Source: Onthophagus taurus (lineage: Eukaryota; Arthropoda; Insecta; Coleoptera; Scarabaeidae). Taken from it: DNA of 64,000 nt. This document shows, in pieces, positions 46,145 to 56,864 of the stretch. The DNA lies in assembly GCF_036711975.1 (NCBI RefSeq), contig NC_091972.1, positions 5,275,001-5,339,000 on the forward strand, written 5' to 3'. Made by a program: the position numbers and the translations under genes. Numbering within the stretch: position 1 is the stretch's first letter; every line of letters starts with the position of its first letter. Below the pieces are notes generated by a model. It was given only the letters and a program-made list of their open reading frames with translations. It searched no databases and had not been told where the DNA came from.

Positions 46145-49100
46145 ATGGATGGACCTACGACCGCCGAAGCTCCGAGAGCTTCTCACCCCCGAAGAGCTTA
46201 CCAGACGGTAACCGACGATATCACCCCGAAGAAATCCATGCTCGTGGTCGTTATCGTTGTGGGATGCTTTGCCGTTTTATGGCCGAAAGTTTTTTATCCG
46301 ATGTTGGTAGGAAATGCTAATCAAGCCATTAAACCTAATGCAAGAGATAAAGCAGAAGGTATGTTTTAATTTCTTTTTGAATATTAAGGTAGAGTTGAAT
46401 GGGAGGGGATATTTTGAGCAGTTTGCAACTTTATAAATACATATACGGGTTGGCAAAGAGTTAAATATATGTTCTCAAAATCCACACATAAAGAATTTTA
46501 TCACCCAGGGATCGTAAAATAAATAATCCTTATCTACACTATTAACTCAACTCAAGTTAGTACCTCTATAAGTTATTTTATTTTTATTCCTTTAGACGTT
46601 TTAAACCTTTCCATTTTCCTGTATTAATTTACGTTTAGGTTGCTGTTACGTCTTCTCCGAAACAGACGTAAATACTATAGAACTGATGTCGGAGTTATGC
46701 AGCAGCATAATCGATCAATCGAAAGGTCCACTGTCCGGCAAAGAAATCGTGAATCGGTGTCGAAAAGAGGTTTTGGAGACCTGCGGCATCGACATCTCCG
46801 GGGTCCTGCAGGAACAAATCCGTTTCGGCAGGACCATCAAGCAGATTTTAAACGAACTCCGCTCATTAAACGGTTCTTTATGTCTCAAGTATCATTTTGG
46901 AGTGTCCCCTTGGCGACTTGGTGTTGGCCATAAAGTTAACACCAATTACACAGATAGTAAGCGAAAAAAACTGTTTGGCAAAAAAAAATGTTAATTTTAA
47001 TTCTACTAACTAAAAAATGTTTTAAAAAAATTGTGAATAACAAAAATAACACAAAATTAAAGATGTTATACGTAAAAATGATTAAGAAATATATTTTTAT
47101 TAATTGTATTTTCTTGTAGATATAAAACAAGAACGACCACCGAATATGCGACCGGAAATAATTCACCCAGCTTTTAGAGAACGGGGTAGTGCAATTCCAA
47201 AGCCGCAGGGAAGCGCACAAATGCAGAGGAAACATATCAGGACCGTGGAAGGAAGGGTGAGTGTGACCGTTTGCAGTCAGTTGTCTAATAATCCCGACAT
47301 CCTTTTCCTCGTCATTCCTTTTTGTGTGTTACGTAACGCGTCGACTAGAAAGAAAAACTTTTCCGACCCGTCACTCAAGAACATCAGAGACTTTCGAGAA
47401 CGCAAACTAAAAAAAAAGGGTGCAACTACAAACGTTCAAACAATATGTATAAAAGGAAGTAAAGAGGTCCTTATGTAAATTTATGACGAAATGTCAGCCT
47501 TTGATCTTTAATAACTTTAATTAAAATAAGGTCAAATTTATTTTTAATAACACACATAATATATTTCATTTAAAATAAGAACAAAGCGAACTCATATAAA
47601 GTTCTGTATTACATTTCTGAATCATCAAAGCAAGCGAACCCCACAACAACTTAATTACAAAGTAATCCAACATCTAAAGAACTTGAATATGAAGTAACCT
47701 AATTTCAAAGCAAGCCAATCCAACCCAAAAACAAGTTAACCGTTAAGAAACTCAGCTACAAAGGAAGTATATGAAAAAGACAGCTCAACCGTAAAGCAAT
47801 TCAATTACAAAGTAGTTTGTTGCCAAAACAAGTCAACGAAGCATCTCTCTCATAAAGTAACTCATCCTAATTCCAAAGCAAGTCAATCGTAAAATAACTC
47901 GACTACAAAGCAAGTAAACTTCCAAAATGTATCCCAACCTCAAAGATATAAAAACAATTAAATGAAAAAATCAGCAAGCAACAGCACAGTAACCCATCGT
48001 CAAAGCAAACGAATTCCAACCCCAACCAACTAAATTACATAGTAACCCAACTAGCAATACGATTACAAAATAATCATCTCCTTCGTTCGTGATCCCAGCT
48101 GTTTTGTCATTTTTGTAGAAATGACTTTTAGAGACTTTTTGTAAAAAGAGAAGGTAGAATCTCCTTGCTATACTGATTCCAAAATCGTTTCAATACTTCA
48201 AAGTTTTTGCCAAAGCAAACGAATCCAACCCCAAAGCAACTAAACTACATAGTAACCTCACTAGCAATACGAAATTGATTCCAAAATTGTTTCAATACTT
48301 GAAAGTTTTTATTAAAAATATTCTAATTTTATGTAGTGAAATCTTAACGATTATTGATCAAAGAAACAGGATTTTAAAGTTAGACCTTCGAATCGGGAGT
48401 AAACTGCAATAACATTAGCGAGTCACCCTAAATAGGTCAGCGTGCGTTATATGCCCGCTAAATATTTGCTTTGGATGTTCGCACGTTTAAATTTCGATAA
48501 CTTTGCTTGAATCTATCTATTTTAACGCGTAACAGTCGCACCGATGAACTTGGCAAAGGTAGAGATTTACTCTGTTAGATCCGTTAAGGTCGGATGAAAA
48601 TAAGATTTTGTGCCAAAAAATCTCTCTATGTGTGAGTCAAACATTTTTTTATAAGTTAAAATGTTTTAAATAATATAACACAGTATTCAACAATTTATTA
48701 TTAAATAAATCAATGGGGATTTAATTTACCATAGACACAATACGCAATTATTTATCTATTGGGAAATCATCTATTGTACATGTATCTATTGTTCCATTTT
48801 GATTAACCGTATGTGGGTTAAATGAAACATCGCTGTTTGATAATTTAATTTCTCTAATTTGAGAGCAATTCGAATTATTTTTGGACTAAAAACGATTAAT
48901 TTACGCCTAAATCTCAACCGAAATTATAGAACAAACCAGCTTCAACAAATTTCGCGTTCACAAAAATAGTCTTTAGCTGAATGTAATTCTATTTTCAGTT
49001 GTCGCCGTCTGGTAAACTAAATATTTAATTAGATGCCAAAAGTTCATGTTTTCAACATAATAATTTTAACCATAATGAAGTAATCAATCCGTTTTAAAGC

Positions 49101-52100
49101 ATCTTCTTATTAATTTTAATTTATTAAAACGTCTTTAAACTTTATTATTATTATAAGTATTCTATTTTCCTTTCATAAACAGTTTTTTTTTTAACTTTTA
49201 TATACAAATCTTTAGATCAAACATTTTACAATCTTTACTACTTGAAAAAGATTTAAAGCGATCTTGCGTAAATCCTAAATTCTAAAATCCTGAATGAACC
49301 TATTTTTAACCGAAAGTTTAGATTGGAAATATTTCCCCCAAATCGAAAATCGTTCAAGTAGAAAATATGTATTTTTAGAAAATTTAATAACATCTTAATA
49401 GTGAAGATATTATTAACCCGTTATATCATTTTAGGAGAAAACATCGTTGTTAAATTTTTTTTTCAAAACCATCTTTTTTAGCCGGGTCCTGTACCAGGCA
49501 TGCGCCCCACAATGGGTGGTCCAGGACATGTTGTTCCACCGTCTCAGAAAGGTGGAAGCACAATGGGAGTTTTGATGCCAATTTATACCATTGGTATTGT
49601 TATTTTCTTCACTTACACGTTAATGAAGGTAAATAATTTGAAATTAATTAGAATTATTTTGAATATTTTTAATTTTTAGTTGATATTTAAACGTGAAAAT
49701 ACTGGTGTTCGTGGAAATCTTTATCCACCAGTCGATCCTGATCCCAGATTTAGAAGAGAAGTTTTTGAGAATGAACGATGCAAATTTAAACCAAGATTAT
49801 CGCGGGATCCAACCGGAAGGATTGGTAAGTTTAGGATTTATTTCTTAATTGGGGGTTATTAAAATAAGTACTCTTTTGATTCACGTTAAAACACTTTGAT
49901 ATAAAGAAACATACAATATAGCTATTATACTCTTTTCTTTTTGGTGCTTATTAAGGATGGAAAGAACGTGACGCAAGTAAGTTGCATTTGAACCCAACTA
50001 ACTCTCTTTCTTTCTATCTGTTATTACTTTTGATTACATCCTTTTCTATTTTATTTGATTACTTCAAAAGGAAATTTTTTAACTCATTTACACAGTATCA
50101 TTAAAACTACATGTGGTTTTTTCTTCTTTTACTTATTTTTGTTTTTAACATTTTTGAAGAAGTTTAAGAACTGATTAATTGTGAAATAAGTTCTTAATCT
50201 TCGACAAAATAAAATCACTGGTAGTGTTTAGCAGGAGGGATGCCCGCAACGCTCCACATATTAATTAACAATTTTTCGTTTCTTTCTGCCTATTCCATCC
50301 ACACCTAAGCTGAATGTAATGGTGGATGTCGGCGGCCGATAACAGATTTGGACCAGCTAAGGAATCGCCTTCAGGAAACGGAAAGAGCGATGGAACGCGT
50401 CGTCCATCAAATGTCCCGCGTCCCTTTGGTCCTCCAGGTGTGACCAGGTTTTCATCCCTCCTGCACAGCACTGCAAACCCTCAAAAAAAAAACAAGCTTA
50501 GCTTCTGCATGTTTTTTTTCTCTTTCCTCCCAAACCATTTTTATTCCACGAAAATAGTTTTTTTATTACAACTAGTTTCCTTTTTTTATTGATTTTTTTG
50601 ATTTTACAACGACTATAAAAAGTCTAATAGCTATTTTGTTAGAATTCCCTTAAATTAAATGTAAAGGGTTGGAAAATGCGATTTGATGGTTTTTTATTTT
50701 TGATTTTTTTTGATTGTGAGGCGCGTTATATGCATTTTTAGTAGAGTCTACTTCTTTTGTGTGTAGTTGTAAATGCGATGTCAGCACTGCTCGACGAGGT
50801 AAACGAGGAGATTGAAGCACGAAGAAAAGCAAACGAGGTTAAAAATCAGGTAACAAGATGTTACCAATACATAAATAAAGAGTTTATCGTTGTTGTGCTC
50901 AAAGAAGATACACATTTTAAATTGGTCACTCAATTAAAAACGATTTAAATTTGTTAAAAAAATTAAAAATAAAATGCGTATCTTCCCCGTAAAATATTAA
51001 CCAAGAAATTACACCTACAAATAAAAAAAGATTTATATAATTTTTCCAATACCAATTTATAAAAATCTAACTATTAATTAACATTATTTTTGTTTGGCTT
51101 GTAACTTATTTTTGAATTCTTAGCATCTTTGCCTATCTTTCCTAAAACTCACTTTTCTTTGAGCCTTCGTAACTCCCAAAAAATGTTTTTTTCTTTAAAA
51201 CCGTTCCATTATCAGGCGAAAACCGATCGGAACGTTGCTAACGGTAACCTGATGAATGGAACCGTGCACAAGGACCAAGAACAGGCGTCCGTAAAAGTCC
51301 TTGGCATGGAAACGACGGCAAGCTGCGAAGGAGGCGAGAAATGGACCAAACCCGGCGAACCGGTTATGTCACACCCGGTTCCAAAAATTGAAGTAGCGCC
51401 CCCTCAAGTAAGGGCGAAGAATCGCCACGAAAACGCTCTGTGCATGAACTGTCGTCGCCCATTTGTTCTCAGTTTATCAATTTTATTCTTCGTTCGTATC
51501 ATCTAACCATAAATTAAAGAGATCCTATGGACGATTTTCTTTTATATCATTATAAAGGATCTTTGAAGAAATAATAATATAAAAAAAAAATTCAAAGATT
51601 CTCCTTAATGTCTCTTTTTCTTCCATAATCTTAATTGTTAATTTTCTTTTTAGTTCTTCACCTAGAGAACGGCCTGTATATATCTTGCTGTAGAACCATT
51701 ATAAGCTTAGCATTTTTAAGTTATTTAATGACCTCTTTTAAATCAATCTTTTTTAGGAAATTTATCTCCAAGGAGCTTTACCTGCTCAATCACAAATTTT
51801 AGTCACCGATTACGCAACAGTTACACAATCAACAACAAGTGATACAACTTCAGATCCAGCTGTTGTACTTGCAGGAAAAATGACTCTTTCTGTTATCAGT
51901 ATGGATAATGTACAAGATCAAGGTAAAATTAACTAAAATACTATGCAATAACAAAATTGCAAAATTTCAATTTTACTCTTTGAATTCTTAAGTACTACTA
52001 TAGTGTGTGTTGATAATCCCCACAAGCTGCTCTCTATTCTTCATTGTTCTGCACATTAAGAATAATTTTTCTTTTTCATTTATGCAGATATTGAAACTAA

Positions 52101-52761
52101 CAATGGTGAGTTACCAGAATCAACTGGAGAAGAAGCCGTCGAAGATGCTGAAGAATCCAAATATACAACGGCGAGCAGTGCTACAGTAGCTGAACACGAA
52201 GTTTCAGACGTAAGTGTTTTGACTAACTAATAATGCTTTAACTTTATAATGTTAAAAAAATCGTAATGTTTTTAGGAACAAGGAACCGACGATGAAGATG
52301 CTAACGATGAAGTAGAAAGGATACACGATTTAGATTTAGATGTAAATCACATATCAACTTTTGATGAACCCGAAGAAATTGGCCAAAATGACGAGAACCA
52401 AATCGATGATGTTATTGAAAATAATTTCGTCGTTGTTGAAGAAAACAATGTAAGTAAAGATGAGGTCGAAGTTGAAGTGGAAGAAGAAGAATTAGATGAC
52501 GAAGAGGAGGTTGAAGAAGAAATTGAAGAAGAGGAAATTGCAGATGAAGAAATTGAAGAAGAGGAAGTTGAAGAAGAAGAAGTTGAAGAAGTAGATGAAG
52601 AAGAAGGTGGCAAAGAGAAATTTGAAGAAAAATTAGAAAAAGAAAAAAATGTTGTTGAAGAAGGTAGTGAAGTTGTTGAAGATATTTCTTTGCAAAAAAA
52701 CATAGAAAGTGAAATCACCGATAAAGACAAAAGTGGCCAACAAAAAGAACAATCTTCGTAA
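46145..52761 (+). CDS. ric3: RIC-3, acetylcholine receptor chaperone
   Basis: ER membrane chaperone for nicotinic receptor assembly. Exons: 46145-46358, 46639-46956, 47120-47256, 49482-49628, 49680-49824, 49956-49976, then either 50310-50437 or 50767-50849, then 51216-51407, 51757-51922, 52088-52209 and 52276-52761. This gives 691 or 676 residues. Seen: first membrane segment SMLVVVIVVGCFAVLWPKVF; MRPEIIHPAFRERG; the conserved PGMRPTMGGPGH, then the second membrane segment MGVLMPIYTIGIVIFFTYTL and LIFKRENTGVRGNLYPPVDP. Next is a microexon (GWKERDA) and a coiled coil (LDQLRNRLQETERAMERVVH). The last exon is extremely Glu-rich. Exon 2 (SELCSSIIDQSKGPLSGKEI region) is phase-symmetric and may be a cassette. 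AATAAA at 52969. Confidence 0.93.
47560..48300. repeat. Degenerate CAAAGCAAG-type repeat in ric-3 intron 3
   Basis: Within the 2.2-kb third intron, units such as CAAAGCAAGCGAACCCCACA, TACAAAGTAATCCAAC and CCAAAGCAAGTCAATCGTAA recur loosely. A clearer duplication pairs 48003-48060 with 48213-48270 (AAAGCAAACGAATCCAACCC, ACTACATAGTAACC) and TTCCAAAATCGTTTCAATAC at 48177 with a near-copy at 48281. Strongly A/C-biased on the plus strand, non-coding. Confidence 0.6.
50310..50437 (+). CDS. ric3: ric-3 alternative exon A (coiled coil)
   Basis: Acceptor CACCTAAG|CT, donor CTCCAG|GTGTGA. Enters in phase 1 and leaves in phase 0. Encodes a short Cys/Arg-rich lead and then the heptad-rich LDQLRNRLQETERAMERVVH, the coiled coil typical of RIC-3. 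An alternative acceptor at GATAACAG|AT within the exon also keeps phase and would drop the lead. Cannot be spliced to exon B without a frame break. Confidence 0.75.
50767..50849 (+). CDS. ric3: ric-3 alternative exon B
   Basis: Acceptor TGTGTGTAG|TT, donor AATCAG|GTAACA. Phase 1 in and phase 0 out, the same as exon A. Encodes VNAMSALLDEVNEEIEARRK plus seven residues, another charged helical segment. An alternative acceptor at GATGTCAG|CA also keeps frame. Same phase borders and similar predicted structure suggest A and B are mutually exclusive, unless an unseen microexon lies between them. Confidence 0.6.
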
Positions 52762-54061
52762 TAGTGTTCTGAATAGTTTACCCATAGAGTAAATTAATTT
52801 TAGAACATAACGACTCCAGTTTATACCGTGTGATATTAAAATTTGAACGTGTGCTATTTACCCGAGAATTAATTTTATCTTAGGTGAAGAGTGGTCGTAA
52901 TCTGTTGTTATATTTTACCATATGTGATCATATCCTCTAGTCAGTACCTACCAATTTTATTAGAAAACAATAAATATAACCACCGTTGATTCCGCAGGGT
53001 TTTATTATACGACTTTTTTGAGTATAGTGACCTTGTAGCTGTTTTAAAACTAAAATATACGATGAATGTTTAATATTCTGGTGGTTTTTATCGCGTAAGT
53101 TACTTGACGTGGACGACCTCGTCGGCTTTTAATGCTTACCATTTCTGACTAATTTCCTTTTAGGCACGTTCTACTTGTGTGAATACGTGTCTTTTTTGTT
53201 GATACGGTCGTTTTTATTATAAATTAATTGCTGTAATTGAAATTTTATATCGATATATTACACAACATTTCTATTTCAACTAAAATACTCAACATTTATA
53301 TATACAATTTTTACGATATCAAATACTGATAATTCGTGTTAACAAAACGGTTTTTTTACAACACCCATAACTTGCACAACAAATAATTAAGTTCTATTTT
53401 CGATTAATTTCATTTACACAGGACACGTTAATCCAACAAATAAAAAAATATTATGAATTACTTTTTAAACGATTGTTTTTTGCTGAAAAGTAATCATGAG
53501 GATTACTTAGATCGATGGACTTTAATTACAACAATTAAATAAAAGAATCCCAACAGCGAAACTAGGTCGCGATAAAAAAGATCAAATTGATTTACGGAAC
53601 GAACGGATTTAATAATTTACTTTTAACACCGTGTTACCCCATTTCTTATTCGAAACACAAGGAAATCGCAGCTTGTCTAAAAATAATGCAAAATCGATTT
53701 TCGTTAATTCTATTATTATTACATAACTCGTATATTTAAAAACATCTTTATAGGTTCGCGAATTTATTTATCGTCTTTTGTGCGGTTTTATTGATGACGA
53801 TTTAACTCGTCTAAAAACTGAATAAATAAACTGTTAAAACCATTTTGACTCGAGATGTCTTTATAACGTCCGGTAGGGAGACGCTTTACACCAAAATTGA
53901 TTAGGTCGACGTCATAAATGCGTTTCCGAACGAACGGTAATTGAATTTGATCAAGGTTCGCCAACTCAATCGGTTAGAGTGCTCGATAAACGGGGATGTT
54001 GGTACAAATTCAAAACTATATTAAAAATAACCATTTAAAATCTTTATAAATATTATAAACA
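52762..54061. other. 3' UTR of ric-3 and intergenic DNA
   Basis: AATAAA at 52969-52974 probably ends ric-3. The remainder is AT-rich without genes. At 53,960-54,012 a tRNA-like fragment (AACTCAATCGGTTAGAGTGC ... GGTACAAATTC) resembles A- and B-box spacing, but the acceptor and anticodon stems do not pair, so at most a SINE head or tRNA pseudogene. Confidence 0.45.
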
Positions 54062-54748
54062 CTACATTTCTGGTCCATCAAAGTACATGCAATTGATAAG
54101 AAAACAAGCGCCAAGCATAACCGCTTTTAAATTAACATCCAAACTTAAAGGAAACGTTACACCAAAAGTATCAACGTTGGAGAAAACATCACTAAGAAAT
54201 CCAGACAAATCCTTTGTAATTTCTCCAACTTCATAGTTGCCGTCGCCCGAAAATATTTTGAACACAACAGTGTGTCCACAACAATTTGTCGTCGAAAATG
54301 GGCCTTCAATACGCAGAACTATATCTTTGTAATTATCCACTACTATAAATGATGGATACCCACATTTCCATCGTTGATAAATGTGCGCCACAAAGTTTGT
54401 TAAAATCACGTTAACTTCCATATGTTGCAAACAACAAGGAAAACAACAGCTTTGACATTTTAATGGTCTGTAAAGGTGAATAACTTCCTTACCAGAAATG
54501 TCGCTGATTATCATAGTGTAAGGTCTTCGCTTTCCGCAACAATGTCGAGCGCAAAAACTGCTATTTTCGACAGCGCAGAAAAGTTTTACACCAGCACCGT
54601 CCCTAACACTATATTGATTTCGATCATCATCACCGTACGCGATTTCAATCATATCCATTTTTTGATTAATAATGAATTTATCGGTTTTCGCTAAAGCTTG
54701 TAAATTTAATTCAGTCATAATTAAATTTATATTGGAAAATGACATCAA
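54062..54748 (-). CDS. Phospholipid scramblase
   Basis: A single 228-residue exon. PLSCR-family protein, moving phospholipids across membranes in a calcium-dependent manner; some members also act in the nucleus. Seen: LNLQALAKTDKFIINQKMDM (usual LxxLxxxDxLxIxQ start of the core), VRDGAGVKLFCAVENSSFCA, CCGKRRPYTMIISDISGKEV, the Cys cluster LKCQSCCFPCCLQHMEV (likely palmitoylated), FSTTNCCGHTVVFKI, then NVDTFGVTFPLSLDVNLKAV and the C-terminal hydrophobic MLGACFLINCMYF. The Pro-rich N-terminal extension of many scramblases is absent, and there are no introns. ATG 54748 is used; the Met at MTELNLQ is an alternative. Confidence 0.95.
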   Translation of the reverse strand: MMSFSNINLIMTELNLQALAKTDKFIINQKMDMIEIAYGDDDRNQYSVRDGAGVKLFCAVENSSFCARHCCGKRRPYTMIISDISGKEVIHLYRPLKCQSCCFPCCLQHMEVNVILTNFVAHIYQRWKCGYPSFIVVDNYKDIVLRIEGPFSTTNCCGHTVVFKIFSGDGNYEVGEITKDLSGFLSDVFSNVDTFGVTFPLSLDVNLKAVMLGACFLINCMYFDGPEM

Positions 54749-54949
54749 TTCAATGTCATCTCGAAAATTAGTACATAATTATATCAATTATTAATAAAAT
54801 GACCTAGTTTTTAATAAATAAGTGCTTTTTGAAATATTTTTGAGATATAAATTAATTAAGCTTTTTAATTATTTATAAACTTTAAAAATTCCTGAAAATT
54901 TTTTTTTCTCTTGCCCCTATTTATACCTTACAATGTTGGGTTTTGGATC

Positions 54950-55200
54950 CATCTTTTATACATCTTCCTATCTCTGGCTATAGTCCGTACTTCGGCGAGT
55001 CTCTTCCCTCCTCTTTCAACCATCTTCTCCACGCTTTCTCTTTCCTTCTGGCCTCATGTTGAAGATTTTTGTTAGGAATGATGATCTTTCCAGATAATCA
55101 TACCAACTTAGTCGTTGCCCCTCTATTCTTACATCAATACCTCCGGTTTCTTCTCTTTTGTGATGTGTAGAATCTTACTTTTGGTCTTTTTGAACTTGAA
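54950..55200 (-). pseudogene. LINE C-terminal relic, minus strand
   Basis: Broken minus-strand frames read RIEGQRLSWYDYLERSSFLT and KIFNMRPEGKRKRG, then RRWLKEEG and ARDRKMYKRWIQNPTL. This is the familiar LINE ending RxxLxWxGHxxR ... PxGxRKRG ... W ... ARDRxxWR. At least two frameshifts. Distinct in wording from the relic at 45.0-45.4 kb. Confidence 0.6.
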
Positions 55201-56230
55201 ATACAAATTATCGAAGTTAGTTTAAGGGGAATTCCGCGCAGTTTCTATTTTGCATAATTCTTCATTCTTCTCTGGCACCTGATACATCAGATTGTCTTGT
55301 TAAATTCTAGAACCAACCTATGCGGACATTGTTGGCCAAGAGAAAATTTTGACCCCCCGAATATATGTTTATCTGATCTGGGTTGCCCGGCCATAGTTTA
55401 ACTGACAGATCATAGATGGCATAACTACGAAAGTTAAAAAAAAATAGTTTTTAATGAATTTTACAAACTATGTTATTAATGATTAAATACTTTAAAATTA
55501 ATAAAAGCAATTGACTTACGTAGATTTTCTTAAGTAACAAGAAATTAAAAATTCATAAGATAAATTTGTAGGTTATGTTTTAGAACAAATTGATAAATTA
55601 CTTCACAGAACCTATAATCACTTCAAACAAATAGTTTGGTTGTTCAAAAACGTATTTTGATGATTTTTGGATATTTCGGTTCAATTAAGCCTTTTTTTTT
55701 TCTTAAAACTCGAAATTTTGGAAAAATCCAACCGGTGGTTTAAAATGTCAAAAATACTACTTAACATGGGTCATTACCGCTAGATGGGGTGAGTTTAAAA
55801 ATAATCTTTTTTAACCAATTTTATAACAACAAAAATTTCAACAATTTTAAAAAATTGTTAAATATTATTTTTGAGATAATGTTAATAAATTTGGCTCGTT
55901 TTAAAAATAACATCAAAAACTAACTGTTTAGAATTGAAATTTGAAACAAATTTCTAAAATCTATTAAAATGTATGTGTTGACAAAAATTGATATTTTAAG
56001 CACATTATATCTGTTAATGTTAATAAAATTGATTTAGTAATTAATAATAAAATTGATATGATAAATTTGAACTATAATAATAAAAAGATAATTGAAAAAT
56101 GTTTGACATAATTTTTGGGTTAACACTAAAACTGTCAATGTGACAAGAAAAGCGTAAAACTAGGTTATGTAATTGTTAAAATAATGAGATGAAATATAAA
56201 TATTTTTTGATAAAATAAGAGTGATAAAAT
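55201..56230. other. Intergenic, AT-rich
   Basis: No gene or structured repeat recognised between the LINE relic and the promoter region of the PKA gene. Confidence 0.4.
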
Positions 56231-56864
56231 AATGTGAGTTGGTAATAACGCGTGAGTCCGCAGTGGGCCCCTGCGCAGGTCGAGAGTTGTTCGCGTACGC
56301 CACTGCACACAGTCGGCCAGCCAAACCAAGGCAGGTGCCTGTCGAAGTTATATGGGTTAGTTTTTTTTGCTAAGACCGAGAGTGCACACCTGCCGCGCAT
56401 CGCGGTTCGCCTCTGCCATCGATTAATCAAAAACCTCGTCACTAAAATCGTTCGCGAAACGCCCCGGAACACTTATGCGGGAAAATGTCGCGAAAACAGT
56501 GTTACTAATTCGGTGCGGGGTTACATTAAAAATCCCGGTCCCTTTTGACGTAGCAGAGTCCCTCCGGACCACCATTTTTATTTATTAAGGGCTCGTTTAG
56601 CAAAAAAATTGTGTTATAATTGTAACAGAAAATTAAAGGAATCAAGTGATCGCGGATAAGTGATCGATCTGTCAAGAATCTCTCCAGTGATGGTCACGTT
56701 TTGGACCTCGATTTACTAAATGTTTGACTAAATTCTTAAAGTATTCCATGAGATCGGCTGTGAATCTTTGATTTTAATCTCGAAACGTACGCGACGAAAA
56801 ATTTAGGTGTCCTCGTTAATCACACGATAGTGTTTGGTAAATCTTCGCACAATCACCGTAGAAA
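56231..56864 (+). promoter_or_regulatory. Promoter and 5' UTR region of the PKA regulatory subunit gene
   Basis: CpG-dense from about 56,250 to 56,530 (GAGTCCGCAGTGGGCCCCTG and GCGCATCGCGGTTCGCC), then a long leader with several short upstream ATGs before the ATG at 56865. The sharp GC change marks a CpG-type promoter. No TATA box identified. Confidence 0.5.

Noticed and set aside
52347-52730. Ser/Thr-rich 127-codon minus-strand frame
   Set aside because: Direct antisense of the Glu-rich last exon of ric-3; GAA repeats read as TTC/TCT on the other strand.
53960-54012. tRNA gene
   Set aside because: A- and B-box-like wording is present but the acceptor, anticodon and T stems do not pair; at most a tRNA-derived relic.
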